From JAMOQA01 sp964420365 (lineage in GTDB: Bacteria > Acidobacteriota > Polarisedimenticolia > J045): a DNA stretch of 64,000 nt. The stretch is taken from positions 1-64,000 of the forward strand of contig CAYQTA010000005.1 of the NCBI GenBank assembly GCA_964420365.1, read 5' to 3'. Position numbers and translations under genes: made by a program. Below, piece by piece: positions 32,786 through 41,792 of the stretch (its first letter is position 1; each line of letters starts with the position of its first letter). The notes below the pieces were generated by a model. That model did no database searches and was not told the origin of the DNA. It worked only from the letters and a program-made list of their open reading frames with translations.

Positions 32786-35095
32786 ATGAAGAAGACCACC
32801 GCTGCCCGCGCCCTGCTGTTCCTGCTCGCCGGGGGCCTGGCCGCCGCCCTGCTGACGGCGACGGTCGCGCCCGTGCCCCTCCGTGCCGCGAGGGCTGCCG
32901 GCCCGAGGGTGGTGATCCTCGGGTTCGACGGGGCCGACCCGGAGCTGGTGCAGAAGTACATGGCCGAGGGGCTGATGCCGCACTTCAAGGAGCTGGAGGA
33001 GAAGGGGACCTTCCGGCCGCTGCTGCCGACCAACCCTCCCCAGACCCCGGTCTCCTGGTCGACCTTCGCGACCGGGCTCAACCCCGGCCGGACCGAGATC
33101 TTCGACTTTCTCCGACGTCGGGTGGGGACCTACATCCCGGACTTCGCCCTCGCCGAGAAGGGGAAGGCTCCGTTCCTCCTCGGGAAGTGGAACGGTCTCG
33201 CGGGGGCGGCCATGGTCGGCCTCCTCTGCGGGCTCGTCGTCCTCGTCCTCGGGGGGGCGATCCTGCGGCGGTGGGGCCTGGCCGCGATCGCGGCGCTGGT
33301 CGTCGCCGCCGGGCTGACGGCGGGGCTCGCCGGGCCGGTCGGCAGGCTGCTTCCCCGGGAGATCGTCACCGCGAAGAACAGCCGGAAGGGTACCCCCTTC
33401 TGGACGATCGCCGCGCGGAACGGTTACAAGGTGCGGATCGTGCGGGTGCCCGTGACGTTCCCCGCCGAGGAACTGCCGGACGGCTCGACGATGCTCTCGG
33501 GCCTGGGCGTGCCGGACATGCGGGGCCGGGTCGGAACCCCGACCTATTTCACGTCCGACCCGGACTTCGATGCCGGGGACAACCAGTTCAGCCTGGAGCT
33601 GACCCGGCTGCCCGCCCGCCGTGGGCCGATGGAGACCCGGTTGATCGGGCCGATCAACTACCCGTTCCACGTCTTCGTCCTGCAGCGGGAGCGGGAGCGC
33701 TGGCAGAGGGAGGGGCTCCCGGCCGCCGAGCGGAGGAAGCGGGAGAAGGAGCTCTCCGCCGCCCTCGAGCGGGAGGGATACCCGAAGCAGCTCGTCGCGA
33801 AGGTCCGGCTGAACGTGTTCGACGACCACCTGGAGTGGGAGGTCTCGGGCCAGAGGGGTTCGTTGAGACCGGGCGAGTGGTCCGACTGGGTGATCGTCGA
33901 CTTTCCGCTGAACTGGCTGGTCGATTGGCTCCAGCCGATGCGCGGGATGGGGCGGTTCAAGCTGATCGCCCTCGAACCCGAGGTAGAGCTCTACTTCTCG
34001 CCGATCAACTTCCACCCCTCCTGTCACCCGGTGATCTTCTCCTGGCCACCGGACTGGGCCGAGCAACTGGCGAAGAGGGTCGGCCTCTTCAAGACGATCG
34101 GGTGGGCGATCGACACGTGGTCGTACCCTTCGGGCGTGGGCGGGGTCGACCTGTTCATCGAGGACATGAAGAAGACGGTCGCCGGGTTCCGGAAGATCAT
34201 GAACGAGACCCTGGCGGACCCGGACCTCGATGTCTACGTCCAGATCTACTACTTCACCGACCGGGCGGGCCACATGTTCTGGCACGAGCTCGACCCGAAG
34301 CATCCCCTCTACGACCCGGAGAAGGCCCCGAAGTACGAGGCGGCGATGCGCGAGGTGTACCGGACGATGGACGGCATCGTCGGGGAGGCGATGGCGAAGG
34401 TCGGTCCGGACACGTTGTTCCTCGTCCTGTCGGACCACGGGTTCTCGTCGTTCCGCCGCCAGATCAACTACAACACGTGGCTCTACCAGCACGGTTACCT
34501 CGCGCTCAAGGGGGACGTCGGTACCCGGAACCTCGAGCAGCTCTTCGACCGTGACCTGACGAACGTCAACGTCTTCTCCGGGATCGACTGGTCCCGGACG
34601 AAGGCCTGGGCGATGGGGCTCGGGTCGATCTACATCAACCTGGTCGGGCGCGAGCCGCAGGGGATCGTGATGCCGGGCGAGGAGTACGAGCAGCTCGTCC
34701 GGGAGATCAAGGAAGGCCTGGAGGCCGAGGTCGACCCGGAGACGGGGCTCCACCCGGTCTACCGCGTCTACACCCGCGACGAGATCTACCACGACTACGA
34801 CCCGGAGAAGATCCCCGACCTGCGCGCCGCGAACATCCGGGACTACCGGGTCTCCTGGCAGGATACCCTCGGGGGGATCTCCACGAGGGTCTTCGAGGAC
34901 AACGACCGGGTCTGGTCCGGCGACCACTGCTCGCTCGAGCCCGAGGAGGTCCGGGGGATCCTGCTGGTCAACCGTCCGCTCCGGACCGACAATCCCTCGA
35001 TCGCCGACATCGCGCCGTCGGTGCTGAAGACCCTCGGTCTCGAACCGGACACGGACCTGGACGGGACCGTCATCTGGGATCCGCGGGGGAAGTGA
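32786..35095 (+). CDS. AlkP-superfamily phosphodiesterase/nucleotide pyrophosphatase-like protein with inserted membrane hairpin
   Basis: 769 residues, membrane-attached, alkaline-phosphatase fold. An N-terminal hydrophobic segment (about 8-30) is followed by VVILGFDGADPELVQKYM (first metal Asp, about 46-50) and TPVSWSTFATGLNPG, the nucleophile region. Two hydrophobic helices (AAMVGLLCGLVVLVLGGAIL, LAAIAALVVAAGLTAGLAGP) interrupt the domain at about 137-185. The catalytic parts resume with YYFTDRAGHMFWHEL (Asp/His ligands), LFLVLSDHGFSSF, GDHCSLEPEE and VRGILLVNRP. All metal ligands appear kept. The likely substrate is a phosphodiester or a lipid headgroup; unproven. The stop overlaps the EnvC-like GTG. 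Confidence 0.82.
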   Translation: MKKTTAARALLFLLAGGLAAALLTATVAPVPLRAARAAGPRVVILGFDGADPELVQKYMAEGLMPHFKELEEKGTFRPLLPTNPPQTPVSWSTFATGLNPGRTEIFDFLRRRVGTYIPDFALAEKGKAPFLLGKWNGLAGAAMVGLLCGLVVLVLGGAILRRWGLAAIAALVVAAGLTAGLAGPVGRLLPREIVTAKNSRKGTPFWTIAARNGYKVRIVRVPVTFPAEELPDGSTMLSGLGVPDMRGRVGTPTYFTSDPDFDAGDNQFSLELTRLPARRGPMETRLIGPINYPFHVFVLQRERERWQREGLPAAERRKREKELSAALEREGYPKQLVAKVRLNVFDDHLEWEVSGQRGSLRPGEWSDWVIVDFPLNWLVDWLQPMRGMGRFKLIALEPEVELYFSPINFHPSCHPVIFSWPPDWAEQLAKRVGLFKTIGWAIDTWSYPSGVGGVDLFIEDMKKTVAGFRKIMNETLADPDLDVYVQIYYFTDRAGHMFWHELDPKHPLYDPEKAPKYEAAMREVYRTMDGIVGEAMAKVGPDTLFLVLSDHGFSSFRRQINYNTWLYQHGYLALKGDVGTRNLEQLFDRDLTNVNVFSGIDWSRTKAWAMGLGSIYINLVGREPQGIVMPGEEYEQLVREIKEGLEAEVDPETGLHPVYRVYTRDEIYHDYDPEKIPDLRAANIRDYRVSWQDTLGGISTRVFEDNDRVWSGDHCSLEPEEVRGILLVNRPLRTDNPSIADIAPSVLKTLGLEPDTDLDGTVIWDPRGK

Positions 35096-36243
35096 GGGCC
35101 GGCCCCGCCGCGGCGCTCGTCGCCGCGCTGATCGCCACCTTCCTCGCCCCGGCGGCGGGGCGGCGGGACGATCCCGCCGCGCGCCTCGCCCGGGTGCGCC
35201 GGGAGATCGTCCGTCTCGAGGCGGAGCGCGACCGCCTCGCCCGGCGAGAGCGCGGCGTCCTCGGAACCCTCGAGCGGCTCGCCGCCGAGGCCCGGCTGCT
35301 GGACGCGCGCGTCGAGGAGCTCGACCTGCGGGCCCGGCAGGAGCGGGCGGAACTCTCCCGCCTCGAGGCGGAACGGGAGCGCCTGGCGGCCCGGCTCGCG
35401 GACGAGCGTGCTCACCTCGCGGAGACGGTGCGACTCCTCGCGCGCCTCGGCCCGGTCGGGCGTCTGCGACTCGTGCTCGAGGCCCGGGACGCCGACCGGC
35501 TGGCGGCGGGGTTGCGGCTCGTCCACGAGCTGACCGCCAGGCAGCGGGAGATCGTCGCCGGGATCCGGGCGGACGAGGCCCGGCTGGCGGGGACGGAGAA
35601 GGAGGTCCGCGCCCGGCAGGAGCGCCTCGAGGCGCTGGCGGCGGAGACCCGGGCTGCGCGGCGCGGGCTCTCGCGGACGATCGCCTCGCGCCGGCGACTT
35701 CTCGCGCGGGTGCGGGCCGAGCGGGAGACCCGGGAACGGGCCCTCGCCGAGCTGCGGGAGGCCGCGGAGGAGCTCTCGCGGGCGATCCGCGGCGGGGGGG
35801 CGGCGGAGCTGCCGGCCCTGGACGTGCGCCGCTTCCGCGGGCTGCTGCCGATGCCGGTGGCCCGGGGCCGGGTGGTCGTTCCGTTCGGTGACCGGCGGGA
35901 CCCCCGCTTCGGAACCCGGATTCCCCACCCGGGCTGGGACATCGACGCGCCCTTCGGAGAGGCGGTCCGGGCGGTCTTCGACGGGACCGTCGTGTACGCC
36001 GACTGGTTGCGGGGCTACGGGCTGGTCCTCGTCATCGACCACGGGCACGGCGTCCACTCGGTCTACGCCCACCTCTCGATGATCCTGGCGCCGCGGGGAA
36101 CGCGGGTGGAGCAGGGGGACGAGATCGGGAGGGTGGGGGACACCGGCTCTCTCAGGGGCCCGTACCTCTACCTCGAGGTCCGCGAGGACGGAAAACCGGT
36201 CGACCCCGGCCGCTGGATCCGACGGGACTCCCCCGTCTCCTGA
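35092..36243 (+). CDS. EnvC-like murein hydrolase activator (degenerate M23)
   Basis: 383 residues. A short signal segment (AAALVAALIATFLAPAAG) is followed by ~200 residues of Arg/Glu/Leu heptads in two coiled-coil blocks, then an M23/LytM domain from about 255. HPGWD (His279, Asp283) and VYAHLS (His327) are present, but the HLHFE motif reads YLYLE with Tyr358 and Tyr360. The catalytic and third zinc His are gone, so this is probably an amidase activator like EnvC rather than an endopeptidase. GTG overlaps the AlkP-family stop. A hairpin follows the gene. Confidence 0.88.
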   Translation: MRAGPAAALVAALIATFLAPAAGRRDDPAARLARVRREIVRLEAERDRLARRERGVLGTLERLAAEARLLDARVEELDLRARQERAELSRLEAERERLAARLADERAHLAETVRLLARLGPVGRLRLVLEARDADRLAAGLRLVHELTARQREIVAGIRADEARLAGTEKEVRARQERLEALAAETRAARRGLSRTIASRRRLLARVRAERETRERALAELREAAEELSRAIRGGGAAELPALDVRRFRGLLPMPVARGRVVVPFGDRRDPRFGTRIPHPGWDIDAPFGEAVRAVFDGTVVYADWLRGYGLVLVIDHGHGVHSVYAHLSMILAPRGTRVEQGDEIGRVGDTGSLRGPYLYLEVREDGKPVDPGRWIRRDSPVS

Positions 36244-36255
36244 CGCCGATCTCCT

Positions 36256-36278
36256 CCCGGCGCTCCCCGCGCGCCGGG
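36256..36278. terminator. Hairpin between EnvC-like gene and trxB
   Basis: CCCGGCGC (36256-36263), 7-base loop, GCGCCGGG (36271-36278), eight perfect pairs in the 66-base gap between convergent genes. No T-run is present on either strand. Confidence 0.4.
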
Positions 36279-36309
36279 CGAACGGTCCCGGCGGCGGCTG
36301 CGGAAGGGG

Positions 36310-37242
36310 CTACTGGCCGCGGGACTCGAGCCAGCGCTCGGCCTCGATGGCGGCCATGCAGCCGGTTCCGGCGGCGGTGATCGCCTGGCGGAAGACCTGG
36401 TCCTGGACGTCACCGCAGGCGAAGACCCCCTCGACCGAGGTCCGGGTGGAGCCGGGCTTCGTCACGATGTAACCCGCCTCGTCCATCTCGAGCTGGCCGT
36501 GGAAGATCTTCGTGTTCGGATCGTGGCCGATCGCGACGAAGACGGCGCCGCAGGCGAGCTCGGTGGTCTCGCCGGTCTTGACGTTCCTGAGCCGGACGCC
36601 GGTCACCTTCTCGTCGCCGAGGATCTCGTCGACCACCGAGTCCCAGACGAAGCGGATCTTCTCGTTGGCCCTGGCCCGCTCCTGCATCGCCCAGGAGGCC
36701 CGAAGCTGGTCGCGGCGGTGGACGATCGTGACCGACCTGCCGAACCGGGTGAGGAAGATCGCCTCCTCGAGGGCGGTATCGCCGCCCCCGACCACGACGA
36801 TGTCCTCGCCCTGGAAGAAGAACCCGTCGCAGGTGGCGCACATCGAGACGCCGCGGCCCATCAGGCGCTCCTCCGACTCGAGGCCGAGCTTCCGGGCCGA
36901 TGCGCCCGTGGCGACGATCAGCACCTCGGCGGTGATCTCGTCCTTGCCATCGATCGTGACCCGGAAGGGATGGCTCCGCAGGTCGACCGCGGTCGCTTCC
37001 CGCGCCTCGAGGCGGGCGCCGAACTTCTCGGCCTGCTTCCGGCAGCGGTCCATCAGCTCGGGACCGGTCACTCCCTCCGGGAACCCGGGGAAGTTCTCGA
37101 CCTCGGTCGTGATCATCAGTTGGCCTCCCGGCTGCACCCCCTCGAGAACGAGGGGACGAAGGTTCGCGCGGGAGGTGTAGATCGCGGCGGTCAGGCCCGC
37201 GGGCCCGGAGCCGAGGATGACGACCTTCTCGGTGGCGCTCAT
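36310..37242 (-). CDS. trxB: Thioredoxin reductase
   Basis: NADPH-dependent flavoenzyme reducing thioredoxin. 310 residues. VVILGSGPAGLTAAIYTSRA (FAD, 7-26), GGQLMITTEVENFPGFPEG, redox motif MCATCDGFFF (Cys136/Cys139 region), NADPH motif IVVVGGGDTALEEAIFL, GHDPNT and the final FAD motif GVFACGDVQDQVFRQAITA. GHDPN in place of the common GHxPN is trivial. ATG has AAGGAGG upstream, and a TTGCCC/TAACAT promoter overlaps the end of the HAD gene. Its partner thioredoxin is not obvious in the window apart from the exported thioredoxin-like proteins. Confidence 0.96.
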   Translation of the reverse strand: MSATEKVVILGSGPAGLTAAIYTSRANLRPLVLEGVQPGGQLMITTEVENFPGFPEGVTGPELMDRCRKQAEKFGARLEAREATAVDLRSHPFRVTIDGKDEITAEVLIVATGASARKLGLESEERLMGRGVSMCATCDGFFFQGEDIVVVGGGDTALEEAIFLTRFGRSVTIVHRRDQLRASWAMQERARANEKIRFVWDSVVDEILGDEKVTGVRLRNVKTGETTELACGAVFVAIGHDPNTKIFHGQLEMDEAGYIVTKPGSTRTSVEGVFACGDVQDQVFRQAITAAGTGCMAAIEAERWLESRGQ

Positions 37243-37290
37243 CGTGGAGCCTCCTTGCTGGCTGGACGTGAGAAACGGATCGGGTGCGCG

Positions 37291-37319
37291 ATGTTAGCGG
37301 CGGCGGGGCCCGCGGGCAA
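37291..37319 (-). promoter_or_regulatory. trxB promoter overlapping the HAD gene's stop
   Basis: Minus strand TTGCCC (37319-37314), 17 bases, TAACAT (37296-37291). The first three bases of the -10 are the TAA stop codon of the upstream HAD gene. The expected start is ~40 bases before the trxB ATG. Confidence 0.55.
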
Positions 37320-38031
37320 CGCGGCCCCGGCGGCGCCCGCCTTGGCGGCGGGGTCGGAGCAGGCGATCGGCGAGCTCGGCGAGGTCGCGGACCCGGTGGA
37401 GCACCTCGACGTCCTCCGGGAGGGGGCGGCCGCGGCGATCGACGTACGCGGCCGGGATCCCGAGATCGGTCGCGGTCTCGAGGTCGTACTCGGGGAAGGC
37501 GGAGATGGCCAGCACCTCGTGCTCGTCGACGACCATCTCGTGCATCAGGGCGAGAAAGTGGTCGGGCTCCGGCTTGTAGCAGCCGACGTGATCCGCGGGG
37601 ACCGCGTGAGCGAAGGGCACCGGCATCCGGAGGAGCGTCCGCTCGAGGTCCTCCCGGTCGACGTTCGATACGGCCGCCAGGCGGTACCTCCGGGCGAGCC
37701 GGGGAAGCGCTTCCGCGACGTCGGGGAAGAGTGGCCATTCCGCGATCGAGGCGGCGATCCGCTCCGCCGCGGCTGCCTCGAGCGCGAGGCCCGTCGCGTC
37801 CGCCGCCCGCACCAGGCTCTCGGCGAGAATTTCCCGGTACGGCCGAAACTCCTCCAGTTCCGCCTCGAGTTCCCTCTCGTGGGCGATCCGGGCCTCGAGG
37901 AGCCCGATCGCCGGCAGCCCCTGGATCCGGGCTTCCCGGGCGAGGGCCTCCCGGAGGCCCCGGTCCCAGTCGACCAGGGTGCCGTAGACGTCGAAGGCGA
38001 GGACCTTCGTGTCGATGGGGTGCTCGGACAT
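37294..38031 (-). CDS. HAD-superfamily hydrolase (haloacid dehalogenase type II-like)
   Basis: 245 residues, HAD fold. Motif I LAFDVYGTLVDW with nucleophile Asp (about 12-23), motif II VSNVDRED (Ser/Asn), motif III Lys in HVGCYKPEPDHF and motif IV AISAFPEYDLETATDLGIP, where the usual GDSxxxD reads SAFPEYD. The FDVYGTLVD start and GCYKPxPxxF resemble type II 2-haloacid dehalogenases, but those sequences are also shared by general phosphatases. The C terminus is a poly-Arg/Gly tail. ATG at 38031 is divergent from the DUF4388 gene; trxB follows on the same strand. Confidence 0.82.
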   Translation of the reverse strand: MSEHPIDTKVLAFDVYGTLVDWDRGLREALAREARIQGLPAIGLLEARIAHERELEAELEEFRPYREILAESLVRAADATGLALEAAAAERIAASIAEWPLFPDVAEALPRLARRYRLAAVSNVDREDLERTLLRMPVPFAHAVPADHVGCYKPEPDHFLALMHEMVVDEHEVLAISAFPEYDLETATDLGIPAAYVDRRGRPLPEDVEVLHRVRDLAELADRLLRPRRQGGRRRGRVARGPRRR

Positions 38032-38073
38032 CGCGGGGCAGTCTCGCAGTCGGCGGCGGCCGGGGCAAGGGCA

Positions 38074-38103
38074 TTGCCGGGGCGGCCGCGGGTTCCCTAT
38101 GTT
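38074..38103 (+). promoter_or_regulatory. Promoter for the DUF4388 gene
   Basis: TTGCCG (38074-38079), 18-base spacer, TATGTT (38098-38103), 20 bases before the ATG at 38124, in the gap between divergent genes. Confidence 0.45.
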
Positions 38104-38123
38104 GCCCGGGGAGGGACTCGGGG

Positions 38124-38696
38124 ATGGACCGGGGATCGATGGCGACGGAGCGGCACGACGGGCCCGCCCTGGCGGGGACGACCGAGGTCCTGCCCCTGGC
38201 GGACCTGGTCCAGCTCCTCGTCGTCAACGGCCGCACGGGCGGGCTCGTCCTCGCGGGGCCGGCTCCCGGCCTGCTCGCGTTCGAGGAGGGCCGCCTCGTA
38301 CTTGCCCGGGCGGGCTCCGCCCGGGGGCGGAAGGCGTTCCTCCGGGCGTTCGCCTGGGAGCCGCTCCGGTTCCACTGGGAGCCCGCCGGTGCGCCCGGTG
38401 AGGCCGACCCGGACCTGCCGGGGGACGTCCGGGGACTCGTCATGGAGGCGCTGGTTCACCGGGACGAGCTCCGGCGGGTCGTTCCGGGCCTGCCGGGGCC
38501 GGAGACGCGCCTGGTCCTTGCCGGGGACGGCCCGGACCCGGGGCATGACCCCGCCCTCGCGGCAGTGGTCGCCCGCCTCGGCGAGGGCCCGGCGACCGTC
38601 GCGGAGCTGCTCGACCTTCCCGGGCACGCCGACGCCGACCTCGCCCGCGCCGTCGTTTCCCTCGTCCGGGAGGACCTCGCGACTCCGGCACCCTGA
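38124..38696 (+). CDS. Stand-alone DUF4388 (PATAN) protein
   Basis: 190 residues. The first ~110 form a DUF4388-like domain: VLPLADLVQLLVVNGRTGGL, LLAFEEGRLVLARAG, KAFLRAFAWEPLRFHWEP. The remaining part ends in a winged-helix-like segment (EGPATVAELLDLPGHADADL ARAVVSLV, given in two pieces). Similar parts are fused to a J domain in the protein at 18457. PATAN domains occur in bacterial signalling and motility proteins. An alternative ATG at 38139 is possible; I prefer 38124 because GGGAGGGACTCGGGG precedes it. recG follows on the same strand. Confidence 0.72.
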   Translation: MDRGSMATERHDGPALAGTTEVLPLADLVQLLVVNGRTGGLVLAGPAPGLLAFEEGRLVLARAGSARGRKAFLRAFAWEPLRFHWEPAGAPGEADPDLPGDVRGLVMEALVHRDELRRVVPGLPGPETRLVLAGDGPDPGHDPALAAVVARLGEGPATVAELLDLPGHADADLARAVVSLVREDLATPAP

Positions 38697-38708
38697 ACGG
38701 GACGCGAA

Positions 38709-38717
38709 TGGGATAAT
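38709..38717 (+). promoter_or_regulatory. Extended -10 promoter for recG
   Basis: TGGGATAAT, identical over nine bases to the -10 region of the HEAT-lipoprotein promoter at 8417-8425. No matching -35. It lies ~62 bases before the recG start. Confidence 0.4.
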
Positions 38718-38778
38718 GCCCGGCCGGCGCGGGGTGCCGGGGGCGTTCCGCCCCCGGGCCGCGCCGGGGGGAGCACGA

Positions 38779-40872
38779 ATGGCCGGGCGGTACGCCATCG
38801 ACGATCCGGTACGGGTCCTGCGGGGGATCGGTCCCCGCTGGGCGGCCGAGCTCGCCGAGCGCGGCATCCGCACCGTCGCCGACCTGCTCGACCACCTCCC
38901 GTTCCGCTACGAGGACCGCCGGGCCCCGCGACCCCTCGCGGCCGCCCGGCCCGGGGAGCCGTTCACCGGGATCGGGACGATCCGGGCGGTGGACAGCCGG
39001 CGGGCCCGCCGGCGGCGGATGGAGATCCTGACGGTCCTCCTCGACGACGGGAGCGGTTCCCTGCCGGTCCTGTTCTTCAACCGGGGCTACCTGGCCGACT
39101 GGCTGAGGCCGGGGGCGCGGCTGGTGGTCCACGGCGTGCCCCGTTTCGGCCACCACGGGATCGAGCTCCACTCGCCCGAGTTCGACCTGGTCCGGGACGG
39201 GGAGGACGAGGGACACGTCCTCGGGTGGGTGCCGGTCTACGAGAAGCTCGGCCCGCTTCACCCCAGGAGGGTGCGGGCGGTGGTCCGGGAGGCCCTCGGG
39301 GGACTCGACGACGTGCCCGATCCGGTTCCGCGGGAGATCCTCGAGCGGCTCGGTCTCCCGGGGCGGCGGGAGGCGCTGCAACGGGTCCACCTGCCGCCGC
39401 CGGAGACCCCGGCCGAGATGCTGGAGGGACGGTCCACTCCCGGCCACCGCCGGCTCGCCTTCGACGAGTTCTTCCTCCTGGAACTCGGGCTCGCGATCCG
39501 CCGGGGGCGCCGCCGGATGGAGCTCCGGGCACGGCCGTGGAGGATCGACCGCGAACGGGTCCGGCAACTGGTCGGGATGCTTCCCTTCGAGCTGACGGGG
39601 GCCCAGCGCCGGGTGCTCGGCGAGATCCTCGCGGATCTCGAGGCTCCCTGGCCGATGAACCGGCTGCTGATGGGAGACGTCGGGTCGGGCAAGACGGTGG
39701 TCGCGGCCCTGGCGATGGCGATCGCCGCGGAGAACGGCCGCCAGGCGGCGCTGATGGCCCCGACCGAGATCCTGGCGACCCAGCACGCGCGGAGCATCGG
39801 GAGGCTCCTGGCCCCCGCGGGCCTCGGGGTCGAGCTGCTGACCGCGGGCCTGCCGACCGCGGAGCAGCGGCGGGTGCGGGAGCGGATCGCCTCGGGGGAG
39901 GCGTCCCTCGTCGTCGGTACCCACTCCCTGATCTCGGAGAAGGTCCGCTTCGCCGACCTCGGGCTGGCGGTGATCGACGAGCAGCACCGGTTCGGGGTGG
40001 TCCAGCGGGCGGACCTGCGGGGCAAGGGGGACAGTCCGGACGTGCTCGTGATGTCGGCAACGCCGATCCCCCGGACCCTGGCGCTGGTGATGTACGGCGA
40101 CCTGGACGTCTCGCTCCTCGACGAGAAGCCACCCGGCCGCCGCCCGATCCGGACCGTCGTCCGCACCTTCGAGCAGCGGGAGCGGGTGATGGAGGGGCTG
40201 CGGAAGGCCCTCGACCAGGGACGGCGGATCTACGTCGTCCGGCCGGCGGTCGAGGAGAGCGAGGAGGGAACGCTCCTCGCCGCCGAGGCCGGGCTCGAGG
40301 AATACCGGCGGCGGTTCCCGGACGTGGCGGTCGCCCTGGTCCACGGAAAGATGCGTCCCGCCGAGCGCCGGGCGAACCTCGAGGCGTTCGCGCGGGGGGA
40401 CGTGCGGATCCTGGTGGCGACGACGGTGATCGAGGTCGGGATCGACGTGCCCGAGGCCTCGGTGATCGTCGTCGAGGACGCCGACCGCTTCGGCCTCGCC
40501 CAGCTGCACCAGCTCCGGGGCAGGGTCGGTCGCGGAGACGTGCGCAGCTACTGCGTCCTCGTCGCCTCGGAGAACGCGGGCGCGGAGGCCCTCGCCCGGC
40601 TCCACGTGCTCGAGGCGACGGACGACGGTTTCCGGGTGGCGGAGAAGGACCTCGAGCTGCGGGGTCCCGGCGAGATGGCGGGCACCGCGCAGCACGGGAT
40701 GCCCTCCTTCCGGGTCGCCGACCTCGTGCGCCACCGGGACCTGCTCCTCGCCGCCCGGGAGGAGGCCTTCCGGCTCCTCGAGGCCCGGGGGGAGCGCGGG
40801 CTTCCCGGCGGGTTGCTCGCGGAGGTCGTCCGCCGGCACGGGGAGCGGCTGCGCCTCGTCGAGGTCGGCTGA
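38779..40872 (+). CDS. recG: ATP-dependent DNA helicase RecG
   Basis: Branch-migration helicase that regresses stalled forks. 697 residues. N-terminal wedge/OB region (GIGPRWAAELAERGIRTVAD at 17-36, then LPFRYEDRR, LPVLFFNRGYLADWL). Helicase core: FELTGAQRRVLGEI, Walker A LLMGDVGSGKTVVAALAM (about 299-316), APTEILATQHA, GTHSLI, DEQHRFGVVQR (DEQH box), MSATPIPRTLAL, VHGKMRPAERR, VATTVIEVGIDVPEA, QLRGRVGRG and DLELRGPGE. All motifs intact. The stop overlaps the EamA start (TGATG). Confidence 0.97.
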   Translation: MAGRYAIDDPVRVLRGIGPRWAAELAERGIRTVADLLDHLPFRYEDRRAPRPLAAARPGEPFTGIGTIRAVDSRRARRRRMEILTVLLDDGSGSLPVLFFNRGYLADWLRPGARLVVHGVPRFGHHGIELHSPEFDLVRDGEDEGHVLGWVPVYEKLGPLHPRRVRAVVREALGGLDDVPDPVPREILERLGLPGRREALQRVHLPPPETPAEMLEGRSTPGHRRLAFDEFFLLELGLAIRRGRRRMELRARPWRIDRERVRQLVGMLPFELTGAQRRVLGEILADLEAPWPMNRLLMGDVGSGKTVVAALAMAIAAENGRQAALMAPTEILATQHARSIGRLLAPAGLGVELLTAGLPTAEQRRVRERIASGEASLVVGTHSLISEKVRFADLGLAVIDEQHRFGVVQRADLRGKGDSPDVLVMSATPIPRTLALVMYGDLDVSLLDEKPPGRRPIRTVVRTFEQRERVMEGLRKALDQGRRIYVVRPAVEESEEGTLLAAEAGLEEYRRRFPDVAVALVHGKMRPAERRANLEAFARGDVRILVATTVIEVGIDVPEASVIVVEDADRFGLAQLHQLRGRVGRGDVRSYCVLVASENAGAEALARLHVLEATDDGFRVAEKDLELRGPGEMAGTAQHGMPSFRVADLVRHRDLLLAAREEAFRLLEARGERGLPGGLLAEVVRRHGERLRLVEVG

Positions 40873-41780
40873 TGGCGGACCACCGGGGCGACCACCTGCT
40901 CGGCGCCGAGGGAGGACGGTTCGCCGTCTTCGCCGCCCTCGTCCTGGTCCAGGCGCTCTTCGGCGTCCACTACCTGGCGGTCAAGGTGATCCTGCGGGAG
41001 ATCGAGCCGCCGACCTGGGCCGCCCTGCGGGCGATCGGCGGGGCCGTCCTGCTGGGCGGGATCGCCCTCGCGCTGCGGCGGCCGTTCCCGCGGTTCCGCG
41101 AGGACGGGTGGAAGTTCGCGGTCTTCGCCGTCTTCGGCGTGATCGTCAACCAGCTCTGCTTCGTCCTCGGGATGGACCGCACCAGCGCCACCCACGCCGC
41201 CCTGATCAACGCGACGATCCCGGTGAACACCCTGGTGATCGCCGTGCTGCTCCGCCGGGAGCGGGCGACGCCGCGGCGGCTCGTCGCCCTCGCGGTCGCC
41301 CTGGCGGGCGTGCTCCTGGTGATCCGGCCCGGTCCCGGCCTGCTCGCCGACCGGGCAACGGTGGGGGACCTGTTCGCGGTGACGAACGCCCTCTCCTTCT
41401 CGTTCTTTCTCGTGATCAGCAAGCGGGTGATGGCCCGGACCGACCCCCTGGCCGGCACGGCACTCCTGATGACGTTCGGCGCGATCGGCCTCTCCCTGGT
41501 CGCGCTCCCGGGATTCCCGCGGTTCGACCCGGCCGCGGTCTCCGGGACCACCTGGGCGTGGGGAGCGTTCGTCGTCCTCGGGCCGACGTCGACGGCCTAC
41601 CTGTTGAACTACTGGGCCCTTGCCCGGGTCGACGCCTCGGTCGTCGGGCTCTTCGTCTACCTGCAGCCGGTGTTCGCCACCGTCCTCGCCCGGGTCTACC
41701 TGGGCGAGCGGGCGGGCGCCGCCGTCCTCGTCGGCGGCGCCCTCATCCTCGCCGGCGCCCACCTCGCCCTGCGGGAGTAG
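40872..41780 (+). CDS. EamA/DMT-family transporter
   Basis: Inner-membrane drug/metabolite transporter, 302 residues, ten predicted helices in two five-helix EamA repeats: first from AVFAALVLVQALFGVHYLAV to LAVALAGVLLVIRPG, second from LFAVTNALSFSFFLVISKRV to AVLVGGALILAGAHLALRE. The first repeat ends with NATIPVNTLVIAVLLRRER and the second with LQPVFATVLARVYLGER, the family's paired P-x4-L...E motif. The start overlaps the recG stop by one base. Substrate cannot be predicted. Convergent with the LsrF-like gene, 12 bases away. Confidence 0.88.
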   Translation: MADHRGDHLLGAEGGRFAVFAALVLVQALFGVHYLAVKVILREIEPPTWAALRAIGGAVLLGGIALALRRPFPRFREDGWKFAVFAVFGVIVNQLCFVLGMDRTSATHAALINATIPVNTLVIAVLLRRERATPRRLVALAVALAGVLLVIRPGPGLLADRATVGDLFAVTNALSFSFFLVISKRVMARTDPLAGTALLMTFGAIGLSLVALPGFPRFDPAAVSGTTWAWGAFVVLGPTSTAYLLNYWALARVDASVVGLFVYLQPVFATVLARVYLGERAGAAVLVGGALILAGAHLALRE

Positions 41781-41792
41781 GCCGCCGTCCCC

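Noticed and set aside
38139..38696. Alternative shorter start for the DUF4388 protein
   Set aside because: Possible, but the upstream ATG at 38124 has the better purine-rich site; difference is only five residues.
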